A stretch of 64,000 bases of DNA from Xanthomonas translucens pv. cerealis (GTDB lineage: Bacteria > Pseudomonadota > Gammaproteobacteria > Xanthomonadales > Xanthomonadaceae). This document shows, piece by piece, positions 18,033 to 28,800 of this stretch. How positions within the stretch are numbered: position 1 is the first letter of the stretch; the number at the start of each line of letters is the position of its first letter. The DNA lies in contig NZ_CP038228.1 of assembly GCF_006838285.1 (NCBI RefSeq), forward strand, positions 2,046,001 to 2,110,000, written 5' to 3'. Below the pieces are notes generated by a model that saw nothing but the letters and a program-made list of their open reading frames with translations, was not told the origin of the DNA and ran no database searches. The position numbers and the translations under genes are program-made.

Positions 18033-18036
<4 letters not shown>
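17548..18036 (-). CDS. DUF3304 lipoprotein, putative Tle immunity (copy 2)
   Basis: 162 aa from an ATG at 18036, with a 4-base ATGA overlap with copy 1. Signal peptide with lipobox LGGC. Core motifs are VCVTGYNEYDRHIHEFWLDS and GGGGAFSCGC, then VDLYWRFERTKSEYDAGIKP. The C-terminus, DELPPTPSIAKEVGSLRYL, is shared with copy 1. Its relation to copy 3 is very close over the central 100 residues. As a member of a four-gene overlapping set it is probably translated by coupling. Function inferred from position between a DUF4123 adaptor and the Tle1-like effector. Confidence 0.77.
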
Positions 18037-19483
<1,447 letters not shown>

Positions 19484-21842
19484 TCACCCGCGGGACGCGA
19501 CGGCTTCGTGCCGGGTTGCAAGATCGCGCATGCATTCCAGGCATACCGGCTTGTCCGCCGAGGGCAGCTGCACGCGGGTGCTGCTGCCCTGCGGCCCCGT
19601 CCACACCCGATGCCCGCCCTTGAACTCGATCGTCCCCGGCGCGCCCAGTTCGATGTTGTCGCCGTCCAGCTTGATGTAGGCGCCGGCGGCCGTGGCCAGC
19701 AGGTGCTTGGTCGGCGCGGCGAGCTGGACGTCGGCGGTGGTGCTGACGATCCTGACCTGGGTCTTGGCTGCGATCCTGGCCTGGTTCCTGTGCGCGCGGG
19801 CGCTGAGCGTGCCTTGCGCGGCGTGCAGGGCGATGCCGCGTTCCTGGTTGGGGCTGCCGGCGACCGGGTCGCTGCCCTGGGTGTACAGCACCAGACCCCC
19901 GGCCACCGCCAGCACCAGCTGCGCCTGACTGGCCCAGTTCAGCGCGGTGCCGGCCAGCAGCGTGGTCTGCGTCCCCGACACCCACACCTGGTCGGCCGGG
20001 GTCAGGCTCATCACGCCCGCGCTGCCGCTGCCCAGCAGCGCCGGGCGGCTCCAGCCCGGCGCCTGGCCGTCGCCGCCCGGGAGCTGGCCGGCGGCGCTGC
20101 CGCTCTGGGTCGCCTTGAGGCTGGCCTGCAGGGTCTTGAGCCCGTCCTGCGCCGGCAGCGTGGCCGCCTCGTTCGGCAACTGCGCCTGCTGCTGCCGGGC
20201 CGCATCGGCCAGCGCCTGCAGCAGCTGTTCGCCCTGTTCCAGCTGCGACAGCGCCTGGCTGGCCGCCACAACTGCTGCTGGCCCGGCTCGCTGCTCAGCA
20301 GCAGGCCCTGGCCGGCGCGCACCGCGCCGTACGCCTGCGTGGACAGGTCCACCCCGAACCCGCGCTCGCCTTCGCGCAGGTTGTCGCGGCCGCCCTTCAG
20401 GTGGCCCAGGGTCAAGGTGCTGGCGTGCTGGGTGGTCGACAGCTGCGCGCGGCCCTGGCCGGGCGTGTCGTCCAGCCGCAGCTGCTGGTAGCCGCCGGCG
20501 CCGTCCTGGCTCTGCGCCAGCGCCTGGCTCTTGAACCCGGTGAACACCGCGCCGTGCGCGTTGCCCTGGAACCACGCCGGCGCATTGCCGGTGGCCCCGG
20601 CCCCGCCGCCGCCGACCTGGTTGTGCGCCGCGTCGGCCTGGCCGCGCCCGTTGTACACGCTGCCGATCACCACCGGCCGGTCGATGTCCCCTTCCAGGAA
20701 CCCCACCAGCACTTCCTGGCCCTTGCGCGGCAGCACCACCCCGCCCCAGTTGTCCCCGGCCCACGGCGTCATCACCCGCACCCAGGTCCACGCCGAGGCG
20801 CTGCCCGGCGCGTTGTCCTCGCCCCCGGGTGCGCCAGCGCGTTGCTGGCGTCGGCCCCGCGCTGGAACGGGAACTGCACCTTGATCCGGTGGTCGCGGTC
20901 GGACTGCACCGGGTCGCCGTCGCTAACCACGATCGCGCTCAACGTGCCGGAGACCGTCGGCTTGGGATGCAGGCGCAGGCCATGGCCGTCCTCGGTCTGC
21001 GGCCGGTACGTCGCCGTGGCCGGCAACGCGGTGAAGTGGTTGCGGTAGAACTCCACCGACGCATCGTCTTGCGGCGGCGCATAACCGGCGCCCAGGCCCG
21101 CCAGCGCCGACGGCAGCGGCGCGCCGGCCACCGCCACCGCGCCCAGCGACTGCTCCAGCGCGTCGAATACGTCCGCGCCCAGGTTGTTGCGTGCCTGGTG
21201 CCGCACTTGCAGGCACAGGAACGCCGCATCGGCCGCCACGCCGGCATGTTGGCGCAGCCCGAAACGCGTGCCCGGCGCCAGTTGCCGCCAGGTCCCCTGG
21301 CCCTCGATGGTCTGCGCCGCCACCTGCTGCGCATCGAGCTGCTGCTGCGCGCGGCGCTGGCCGCGCGTGCTGTCCTGCCAACCATACGGGCCGGCGGTGT
21401 CCACGTCAGCGGCGTCGATGTCGCCCAGCGGCGTGGCTTCGGCGCCGGCCGGGCGCAGGCTCAGGCTGCGGTAGTCCCAGCTGGCCCGCGACAGCGTGGC
21501 GGTGCGCCAGCGCCGTGCCGGCGACCACTGCTGCACGCTGTCCTGCTGCTCGGTCACGTCGTGGCGGTGGTAGCGCACCGTGCCCAGCGCGGCGAAGGCG
21601 GCGTTGTGGTCCGACAGCACCAGCGTGTGCGTGCCGCGCGTGTCGCTGTCGGCTGCGCCGGTGTGCTCGAACCAATAGGCGATGCCTTCCTCGGCGATAC
21701 GCTCACGCATCGCCGCCTGCGCCCCCTCGGTCATCGACGTCCACAGATACGAGCCGGCATCGGCCACACTCTGCGATTCGTCGATATTGGCCATGCCATC
21801 AGCTGTGCGCGACAGCGCCAACCAGGCCGCAACGCGCGCCAT
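19484..21842 (-). pseudogene. vgrG: VgrG3: truncated, frameshifted vgrG fused to an effector fragment
   Basis: An open frame starts at the ATG at 21842, one base after the upstream immunity stop. It first encodes a leader (MARVAA), then about 40 residues that match the middle of the VasX-like effector at 27529 (SRTADGMANIDESQSVADAG to MRERIA), and at position 21695 jumps into vgrG at VgrG4 residue about 185 (EEGIAYWFEHTG). Two frameshifts follow. One base is missing from a C-tract near 20822 (5 C where VgrG1 has 6), and the same two-base insertion as in VgrG1 lies near 20272. Its private tail after WTGPQ ends in HEAVASRG. It is not a functional spike as read, although the C-tract shift could be a sequencing error. 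Confidence 0.85.
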
Positions 21843-21843
21843 G

Positions 21844-22866
21844 TCACTTCTTGCCCCAGTCCTTGAACTGCGACGCCAGATCCGTTGGCGCGTCCGGCGG
21901 CGTTCTGATGCCTCTCGCCTTGCGCATCGCATAGGTCATCAAGCCAGGAACGGTGGTCACGAACTCGCCGATCGACTTGGGGACCGGCCAGATGTTCGGA
22001 TCGTTCGGTTCGACCCTGCACTCGGCTTCCACCTCCGGCGGGAACACCGGCTGCTTGCAGCTCTTGAACACCAGCCAGCGCACCACGGTGAAGGTGCCGA
22101 TGAAGGGCGACAGCAGCACGCGCTTGAACGGGGTCGTGGCGTTGGTGAAGCCGACCGCCGAGATCAGGCAGTTCTTCCAGGTCGGGGCAACGGACAGTTC
22201 GACATACTTGTCCAGCGGATGCTCGGCGACAGCCTCCGGGCCTTCTTCCATGTAGCGACGGATGAACTCCCACATCTCCTTGACCGGCTCGTCGCGCTCG
22301 GCGCAATGGCCCAGTGCGAAGGTGTCCTTGACGATCGTGCCGTCGAGAATCTCGCCGCGGATGTCGCGCAGGAACTTCATGTCGGTACCGCGGCCGATGT
22401 GGAAGAAGACCTCGTCCCACGGAACGATCAACAGGCCGCCGTCGCGTTTTTCGCGGAAGACGTAGATTTTGCGGGTTTTGCGGTTGAAGCGGATTGGGTA
22501 GTAAACAAAGCAGAAGAATTCGTGCTTAAGGAAAAGCGCATACAACCCAAAGCCTGCAAGTAACGGAAATAGGGATGAAATTCCTATAGCCACGCTACCG
22601 CGCCCTCCTTCCGTCATTTTCATCAGAAGAAAAATGAAAAATCCCATGAACCCTAAGAGGCAAATAAAAACCATGGACATATTCAACATGCCACGATACA
22701 GAAACCTTCGATCAACCCAATCAATGTAAGTTGAGTTAATTGCGATAAGACCTAACCGCTGAGAAGCAATTGAACTGCCCGAACTTCTGTTTGGAAGCTC
22801 CCTACCTGAATCGTCTTTCTGCAATTCAATATCTTTTGGAAAACGCTTTATCCAGCCCGTATACAT
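21844..22866 (-). CDS. Putative membrane immunity protein 3 (VasX-like effector module)
   Basis: 340 aa from an ATG at 22866, 2 bases after the orphan effector C-terminus. The first about 120 residues are private, with hydrophobic stretches (around VFICLLGFMGFFIFLL and the following SLFPLLAGFGLYALFL), after the shared INSTYIDWVDRRFLYRGMLN. From YYPIRFNRKTRK onwards it is almost identical to the two other immunity proteins of this array and contains IGRGTDMKFLRDIRGEILDG and a third hydrophobic segment (SPFIGTFTVVRWLVF). Inferred: a membrane protein whose variable N-terminal half recognises the matching hydrophobic toxin tail. Related to the partial gene at 1-619. Confidence 0.8.
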   Translation of the reverse strand: MYTGWIKRFPKDIELQKDDSGRELPNRSSGSSIASQRLGLIAINSTYIDWVDRRFLYRGMLNMSMVFICLLGFMGFFIFLLMKMTEGGRGSVAIGISSLFPLLAGFGLYALFLKHEFFCFVYYPIRFNRKTRKIYVFREKRDGGLLIVPWDEVFFHIGRGTDMKFLRDIRGEILDGTIVKDTFALGHCAERDEPVKEMWEFIRRYMEEGPEAVAEHPLDKYVELSVAPTWKNCLISAVGFTNATTPFKRVLLSPFIGTFTVVRWLVFKSCKQPVFPPEVEAECRVEPNDPNIWPVPKSIGEFVTTVPGLMTYAMRKARGIRTPPDAPTDLASQFKDWGKK

Positions 22867-24143
22867 TTCTACCCCTTACTCAGACTTTCAAGAGAAATTT
22901 GCTGCTGCACAAGCCCCTTAAAAGCGGACTCCCCACCTCCCCCTTGGTCAACCAAGCCATATTGGGTATCGACCAACCAATCCTGAAGGGCATTTGGTTT
23001 TAGCCAATAAACGACAGCCATAATAGCGGCAATTAACAAGCCAATGATTAAACCTATCCCAGCAGTAGCCGTAAAAATCAACATAAATGCAGCAAATACA
23101 GATGCAACCCCAAGTCCTATTAGAAGCACTCCAATAAAAGGATGTTTTTTATACGTCTCAACACCATCCTTCATCGCCAACACCCCCCCAATCACCCCAC
23201 CAGCCACGCCCATCAGCTTTCCAGCTCCAGTAAACCAGCTCGCCCGCGACTCAATCACCACCGCCTGGAACCTGAACTGCCAACTCAACCGGGTCTGGCC
23301 CCAGGGTGTCTTCTCCAGGACCATGCCCGTCGTTTCAGTCAGGCCACCGACCAGTCCGATCACCCCGCCGGCCATGTTGACCCGTTCGCTCCACACCTTG
23401 TCGTCCTCGGCCTTCATCAGTTTGCCGTACGACAGGTACAACGTGATCGAGGACAGGATCGCCTGCGCCACCGCCACCTTGACCTCCACGCTCGCGATCT
23501 TGCCCACGGTGTCCTGCATCAGCGTGTCGAACTGCTGGGCGCTCAGCACGTCCGCCATCCCGGCCTTCAACGCAGCGCCGCTCTTGCCCTGCAGCTGCGC
23601 GACCTTCGATTCGTCGATCAGCATCACCGCCCGGAACGGGTAGCGTTCGGCGGTGTCCATCACCGGCCGCAGCGTCGGCCTCACCGCACCGCGCAGTGCG
23701 CCCTGCTGGCCGCCGCCCAACGACGCCACCAGGTTCGCCAGCAGCTTGGTGGCCTCGCTCAAGGTCCGCGTGCCGCGCAGATCGATCATCCGCAGGGTCG
23801 GATTCTCCGAGCGCGCCACCGCGCCCAGCAGCCCCAGTTGCCACTTCGATGGCAAGCCGAGTGCGGCGAACGTGGCGCCGCTGTCCAAGGCCTTGCCCAG
23901 TTCGTGCACGATCGGCCCGCTCAACTGGTACATCAGCCTGGCGATGCCATCGGTGTACGGCTTGGTCAGCTCTCCCTTGGCACCGGCGACCAGCACGTCC
24001 TTGAATTTGTCGTGGAATTTCTCGACAAATTCGGGCAGGAACGGGTCCGCCTCGCTGCCTTTCTTTGCCGCATCGTTCCATGTCGCCTGGATCAATGGCG
24101 CGTAATTCAGGTTCAATGCGCGCGTCACCCAGGATTCGGGTTT
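21844..24143 (-). repeat. 2.3-kb cassette unit A (immunity 3 plus orphan effector tail A)
   Basis: First of three direct repeats of about 2300 bases. The outer arms (about 21844-22500 and 23180-24143) are almost identical to units B and C; the centre is divergent and AT-richer. The unit is followed by the 19-base junction element at 24144-24162. Confidence 0.9.
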
Positions 24144-24161
24144 GGCCGCACCGCGCACCAT
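22869..24161 (-). CDS. Orphan C-terminal module of VasX-like effector (module A)
   Basis: About 430 aa from the ATG at 24161, one base after the upstream immunity stop. It has no VasX N-terminal domain. A six-residue leader (MVRGAA) joins directly to KPESWVTRALNLNYAPLIQA, which corresponds to residue 532 of the full effector at 27529-30393. About 315 residues are then nearly identical to that effector. The last about 110, from GVLAMKDGVETY onwards, differ and include hydrophobic helices (FAAFMLIFTATAGIGLIIGL). It resembles an orphan toxin tail of Rhs or CDI loci. It may be silent until recombined onto the full effector, or it may be expressed by coupling. Confidence 0.82.
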   Translation of the reverse strand: MVRGAAKPESWVTRALNLNYAPLIQATWNDAAKKGSEADPFLPEFVEKFHDKFKDVLVAGAKGELTKPYTDGIARLMYQLSGPIVHELGKALDSGATFAALGLPSKWQLGLLGAVARSENPTLRMIDLRGTRTLSEATKLLANLVASLGGGQQGALRGAVRPTLRPVMDTAERYPFRAVMLIDESKVAQLQGKSGAALKAGMADVLSAQQFDTLMQDTVGKIASVEVKVAVAQAILSSITLYLSYGKLMKAEDDKVWSERVNMAGGVIGLVGGLTETTGMVLEKTPWGQTRLSWQFRFQAVVIESRASWFTGAGKLMGVAGGVIGGVLAMKDGVETYKKHPFIGVLLIGLGVASVFAAFMLIFTATAGIGLIIGLLIAAIMAVVYWLKPNALQDWLVDTQYGLVDQGGGGESAFKGLVQQQISLESLSKG

Positions 24162-24162
24162 G

Positions 24163-25194
24163 TCACTTCTTGCCCCAGTCCTTGAACTGCGACGCCAGAT
24201 CCGTTGGCGCGTCCGGTGGCGTTCTGATGCCTTGCGCCTTGCGCATCGCATAGGTCATCAAGCCAGGAACGGTGGTCACGAACTCGCCGATCGACTTGGG
24301 GACCGGCCAGATGTTCGGATCGTTCGGTTCGACCTTGCACTCGGCTTCCACCTCCGGTGGGAACACCGGCTGCTTGCAGCTCTTGAACACCAGCCAGCGC
24401 ACCACGGCGAAGGTGACGATGAACGGCGAGAGCAACGCACGCTTGAACGGCGTGTCCGCATTGGTGAAGCCAACCGCCGAGATCAGGCAGTTTTTCCAGG
24501 TCGGGGCAACGGACAGTTCGACATACTTGTCCAGCGGATGCTCGGCCACGGCCTCCGGGCCTTCTTCCATGTAGCGACGGATGAACTCCCACATCTCCTT
24601 GACCGGCTCGTCTCGCTCGGCGCAGTGGCCTAGCGCGAAGGTGTCCTTGACGATAGTACCGTCGAGAATCTCGCCACGGATATCGCGCAGGAACTTCATG
24701 TCGGTGCCGCGGCCGATGTGGAAGAAGACCTTGTCCCACGGAACGATCAGCAGGCCGCCGTCACGTTCTTCGCGGAAGACGTAAACCTTGCGGGTTTTGC
24801 GGTTGAAGCGGATTGGGTAGTAAATAAATTTAAAAAATTCATACCTAGGTAAGGCCCAGTATAAAACCGCCCCACACAGAAGCGCAAAAAGAACTAGAAA
24901 CTTCAAACCCCATTTAGCCCCCTCAGTAAAGTCGCCAAAAAAATACTCAAAACAAAGAAATAATGCAATTCCAATAAATCCAATCGCCCCAATGGATACA
25001 AATGAGGTATTCAACATTCCGCGATAAAGGAAACGCCTATCGACCCAGTCAATGTATGACGAGTTTATATTTATCAATCCAAGCCGCTGAGAAGGAATTG
25101 TATTTTCCTGCATATCCCGCAGAAGAGCCGAAGATTTTTCCCCCTCCTCCAAAGGCCTGTCAACTCTAAAAGGTCTCGACCATCCAGTAAACAT
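24163..25194 (-). CDS. Putative membrane immunity protein 2 (VasX-like effector module)
   Basis: 343 aa from an ATG at 25194, 8 bases after orphan module B. The variable first about 125 residues contain ININSSYIDWVDRRFLYRG and two hydrophobic segments (FVSIGAIGFIGIALFLCFEY and WGLKFLVLFALLCGAVLYWA). From YYPIRFNRKTRKVYVFRE the sequence is shared with its paralogs almost residue for residue. The DNA of the variable half is visibly AT-richer than the shared half. The neighbour upstream carries the matching variable toxin tail, so the pair forms one specificity unit. Immunity is inferred from position and family. Confidence 0.8.
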   Translation of the reverse strand: MFTGWSRPFRVDRPLEEGEKSSALLRDMQENTIPSQRLGLININSSYIDWVDRRFLYRGMLNTSFVSIGAIGFIGIALFLCFEYFFGDFTEGAKWGLKFLVLFALLCGAVLYWALPRYEFFKFIYYPIRFNRKTRKVYVFREERDGGLLIVPWDKVFFHIGRGTDMKFLRDIRGEILDGTIVKDTFALGHCAERDEPVKEMWEFIRRYMEEGPEAVAEHPLDKYVELSVAPTWKNCLISAVGFTNADTPFKRALLSPFIVTFAVVRWLVFKSCKQPVFPPEVEAECKVEPNDPNIWPVPKSIGEFVTTVPGLMTYAMRKAQGIRTPPDAPTDLASQFKDWGKK

Positions 25195-26471
25195 TTGACC
25201 ACCTAAGATTTAGCGATATTTTCCAATGCAATCTGCTGCTGCGCCAAACCTTTGAAACCATTCTTCTCTCCACCCCCATCACTCCTCCCATAAAGAGTAT
25301 CTATCAAAAAATCCTGCAATGCATTTGGCTTAATTAAATATACCACAACCATAATTACTGCAACAATTAAACCAATTATTATTCCAATTCCCGTAGCGGA
25401 GGTAAGAAGCAAGAATGCGGCGACAACAGAAATAAATCCTAGCGACATAATTAAAGTTCCAATTACAGGATGCTTTGCGAGTGTCTTAAATCCATCGACG
25501 ATAGCCAGCACACCGCCAATTACTCCACCAACAACTCCCATCATTTTACCTACCCCAGTAAACCAACCGGCCCGCGACTCAATCACCACCGCCTGGAACC
25601 TGAACTGCCAACTCAACCGGGTCTGGCCCCAGGGTGTCTTCTCCAGGACCATGCCCGTCGTTTCAGTCAGGCCACCGACCAGTCCGATCACCCCGCCGGC
25701 CATGTTGACCCGTTCGCTCCACACCTTGTCGTCCTCGGCCTTCATCAGTTTGCCGTACGACAGGTACAACGTGATCGAGGACAGGATCGCCTGCGCCACC
25801 GCCACCTTGACCTCCACGCTCGCGATCTTGCCCACCGTGTCCTGCATCAGCGTGTCGAACTGCTGGGCGCTCAGCACGTCCGCCATCCCGGCCTTCAACG
25901 CCGCGCCGCGCTTGCCCTGCAGCTGCGCGACCTTCGATTCGTCGATCAGCATCACCGCCCGGAACGGGTAGCGTTCGGCGGTGTCCATCACCGGCCGCAG
26001 CGTCGGCCTCACCGCACCGCGCAGTGCGCCCTCCTGGCCGCCGCCCAACGACGCCACCAGGTTCGCCAGCAGCTTGGTGGCCTCGCTCAAGGTCCGCGTG
26101 CCGCGCAGATCGATCATCCGCAGGGTCGGATTCTCCGAGCGCGCCACCGCGCCCAGCAGCCCCAGCTGCCACTTCGATGGCAGGCCGAGCGCGGCGAACG
26201 TGGCGCCGCTGTCCAAGGCCTTGCCCAGTTCGTGCACGATCGGCCCGCTCAACTGGTACATCAGCCTGGCGATGCCATCGGTGTACGGCTTGGTCAGCTC
26301 TCCCTTGGCACCGGCCACCAGCACGTCCTTGAACTTGTCGTGGAATTTCTCGACAAATTCGGGCAGGAACGGGTCGGTCTCGCTGCCTTTCTTTGCCGCA
26401 TCGTTCCATGTCGCCTGGATCAATGGCGCGTAATTCAGGTTCAGTGCGCGCGTCACCCAGGATTCGGGTTT
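24163..26471 (-). repeat. 2.3-kb cassette unit B (immunity 2 plus orphan effector tail B)
   Basis: Second direct repeat. The arms are about 24163-24830 and 25565-26471, with a divergent centre between them. The 19-base junction GGCCGCAACGCGCGCCATG follows at 26472-26490. Confidence 0.9.
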
Positions 26472-26489
26472 GGCCGCAACGCGCGCCAT
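25203..26489 (-). CDS. Orphan C-terminal module of VasX-like effector (module B)
   Basis: About 428 aa from the ATG at 26489, one base after the upstream immunity stop, with leader MARVAA and then KPESWVTRAL. It has the same architecture as module A, without secretion or adaptor-binding regions. It is nearly identical to the full effector to about residue 310, then has its own ending: GWFTGVGKMMGVVGGVIGGV, hydrophobic helices (VVAAFLLLTSATGIGIIIGL, VAVIMVVVYLI) and GLAQQQIALENIAKS. The divergence starts slightly earlier than in module A. Probably a stored alternative toxin tail with its immunity gene at 24163. Confidence 0.82.
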   Translation of the reverse strand: MARVAAKPESWVTRALNLNYAPLIQATWNDAAKKGSETDPFLPEFVEKFHDKFKDVLVAGAKGELTKPYTDGIARLMYQLSGPIVHELGKALDSGATFAALGLPSKWQLGLLGAVARSENPTLRMIDLRGTRTLSEATKLLANLVASLGGGQEGALRGAVRPTLRPVMDTAERYPFRAVMLIDESKVAQLQGKRGAALKAGMADVLSAQQFDTLMQDTVGKIASVEVKVAVAQAILSSITLYLSYGKLMKAEDDKVWSERVNMAGGVIGLVGGLTETTGMVLEKTPWGQTRLSWQFRFQAVVIESRAGWFTGVGKMMGVVGGVIGGVLAIVDGFKTLAKHPVIGTLIMSLGFISVVAAFLLLTSATGIGIIIGLIVAVIMVVVYLIKPNALQDFLIDTLYGRSDGGGEKNGFKGLAQQQIALENIAKS

Positions 26490-26490
26490 G

Positions 26491-27513
26491 TCACTTCTTG
26501 CCCCAGTCCTTGAACTGCGACGCCAGATCCGTTGGCGCGTCCGGCGGCGTTCTGATGCCTCTCGCCTTGCGCATCGCATAGGTCATCAAGCCAGGAACGG
26601 TGGTCACGAACTCGCCGATCGACTTGGGGACCGGCCAGATGTTCGGATCGTTCGGTTCGACCTTGCACTCGGCTTCCACCTCTGGCGGGAACACCGGCTG
26701 CTTGCAGCTCTTGAACACCAGCCAGCGCACCACGGTGAAGGTGCCGATGAAGGGCGAGAGCAGCACGCGCTTGAATGGCGTGTCCGCATTGGTGAAGCCG
26801 ACCGCCGAGATCAGGCAGTTCTTCCAGGTCGGCGCCACCGACAGTTCGACATACTTGTCCATCGGATGCTCGGCCACGGCCTCCGGGCCTTCCTCCATGT
26901 AGCGACGGATGAACTCCCACATCTCCTTGACCGGCTCGTCGCGCTCGGCGCAATGGCCTAGTGCGAAGGTGTCCTTGACGATCGTGCCGTCGAGAATCTC
27001 GCCGCGGATATCGCGCAGGAACTTCATGTCGGTGCCGCGGCCGATGTGGAAGAAAACATCTTCCCAAGGGACGATCAGCAGACCGCCGTCGCAGGGTTCA
27101 CGGAAGACATAAACCTTGCGGGTCTTGCGGTTAAAGCGTATTGGGTAATAAACAAAGCGGAAGAATTCGCGCCTAGGCAATATAAAGTATAGCGAAAATG
27201 CCGCCAAAGCAGGTGCCATAGACACAATTGCAAAAGTAACCGCAGGTCGCCCTCCCTTACTCGACTCGTAAAGGCAAAAAAATGAGAAAATAATAAATCC
27301 AATCATGCCAATAACATAAACTGAAGTATTTAGCATACCTCTGTACAAAAAACGCCTATCAATCCATTCAATATACGTGGAATTAATTCCAACCAATCCT
27401 AGCCGCTGGGATGGCGCGCAATCGGGCTGTAAGCCGCTCTGCAGAGATGTCGAATTCTCTTCCTCTTTCAACTCTCTATTAATTGGAAACCTTTTAACCC
27501 AGCCTGTGTACAT
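26491..27513 (-). CDS. Putative membrane immunity protein 1 (cognate of the full effector)
   Basis: 340 aa from an ATG at 27513, 15 bases after the stop of the full-length VasX-like effector, so this is the resident immunity gene. The variable N-terminal part has INSTYIEWIDRRFLYRG and hydrophobic stretches (VIGMIGFIIFSFFCLY, SMAPALAAFSLYFIL). The shared part begins at YYPIRFNRKTRKVYVFRE and ends DAPTDLASQFKDWGKK. A third hydrophobic segment lies near residue 260. It is inferred to protect the producer from its own pore-forming toxin in the inner membrane. The shared C-terminal 220 residues give a homology arm of about 650 bases to the two downstream copies. Confidence 0.82.
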   Translation of the reverse strand: MYTGWVKRFPINRELKEEENSTSLQSGLQPDCAPSQRLGLVGINSTYIEWIDRRFLYRGMLNTSVYVIGMIGFIIFSFFCLYESSKGGRPAVTFAIVSMAPALAAFSLYFILPRREFFRFVYYPIRFNRKTRKVYVFREPCDGGLLIVPWEDVFFHIGRGTDMKFLRDIRGEILDGTIVKDTFALGHCAERDEPVKEMWEFIRRYMEEGPEAVAEHPMDKYVELSVAPTWKNCLISAVGFTNADTPFKRVLLSPFIGTFTVVRWLVFKSCKQPVFPPEVEAECKVEPNDPNIWPVPKSIGEFVTTVPGLMTYAMRKARGIRTPPDAPTDLASQFKDWGKK

Positions 27514-28800
27514 GATTTAACCTTATTTTTATTTCGCTATGCTTTCTAAGGCGATTTGCTGTTGCGCCAATCCTCTGAATGCAGATTCAGTGCCCCCGCC
27601 TTCATCGCGAAAGCCATATTGAGTGTCAACCAACCAATCCTGAAGGGCATTTGGCTTTAACCAATACACGACAGCCATAATCACAGCGATAATTAAACCT
27701 ATTATTATCCCAACTCCAGCCATGCCAACCATTAAAAGTAAAAAAGCAGCATATACGGATGCGGATCCCAGGACTATAAGCATCGCTCCGATCACAAGAT
27801 GTTTTTTTACTGTTTCAATGCCATCTTTAATCGCCAACACCCCCCCAATCACCCCACCAGCCACGCCCATCAGCTTTCCAGCTCCAGTAAACCAGCTCGC
27901 CCGCGACTCAATCACCACCGCCTGGAACCTGAACTGCCAACTCAACCGGGTCTGGCCCCAGGGTGTCTTCTCCAAGACCATGCCCGTCGTTTCAGTCAGG
28001 CCACCGACCAGTCCGATCACCCCGCCGGCCATGTTGACCCGTTCGCTCCACACCTTGTCGTCCTCGGCCTTCATCAGTTTGCCGTACGACAGGTACAACG
28101 TGATCGAGGACAGGATCGCCTGCGCCACCGCCACCTTGACCTCCACGCTCGCGATCTTGCCCACCGTGTCCTGCATCAGCGTATCGAACTGCTGGGCGCT
28201 CAGCACGTCCGCCATCCCGGCCTTCAACGCAGCGCCGCGCTTGCCCTGCAGCTGCGCGACCTTCGATTCGTCGATCAGCATCACCGCCCGGAACGGGTAG
28301 CGTTCGGCGGTGTCCATCACCGGCCGCAGCGTCGGCCTCACCGCACCGCGCAGTGCGCCCTCCTGGCCGCCGCCCAACGACGCCACCAGGTTCGCCAGCA
28401 GCTTGGTGGCCTCGCTCAAGGTCCGCGTGCCGCGCAGATCGATCATCCGCAGGGTCGGATTCTCCGAGCGCGCCACCGCGCCCAGCAGCCCCAGTTGCCA
28501 CTTCGATGGCAAGCCGAGTGCGGCGAACGTGGCGCCGCTGTCCAAGGCCTTGCCCAGTTCGTGCACGATCGGCCCGCTCAACTGGTACATCAGCCTGGCG
28601 ATGCCATCGGTGTACGGCTTGGTCAGCTCTCCCTTGGCACCGGCGACCAGAACGTCCTTGAATTTGTCGTGGAATTTCTCGACAAATTCGGGCAGGAACG
28701 GGTCGGTCTCGCTGCCTTTCTTTGCCGCATCGTTCCATGTCGCCTGGATCAATGGCGCGTAATTCAGGTTCAATGCGCGCGTCACCCAGGATTCCGGTTT
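26491..28800 (-). repeat. 2.3-kb cassette unit C (immunity 1 plus tail of the full effector)
   Basis: Third direct repeat, here still attached to the rest of the effector gene. The arms are about 26491-27150 and 27840-28800. Identity with units A and B ends at the KPESWV codons (28800), where the full effector continues with a different sequence. Confidence 0.9.

Noticed and set aside
21844..28800. CRISPR-like or satellite repeat
   Set aside because: The repeated units are 2.3 kb and coding; there are no short repeats with regular spacers.
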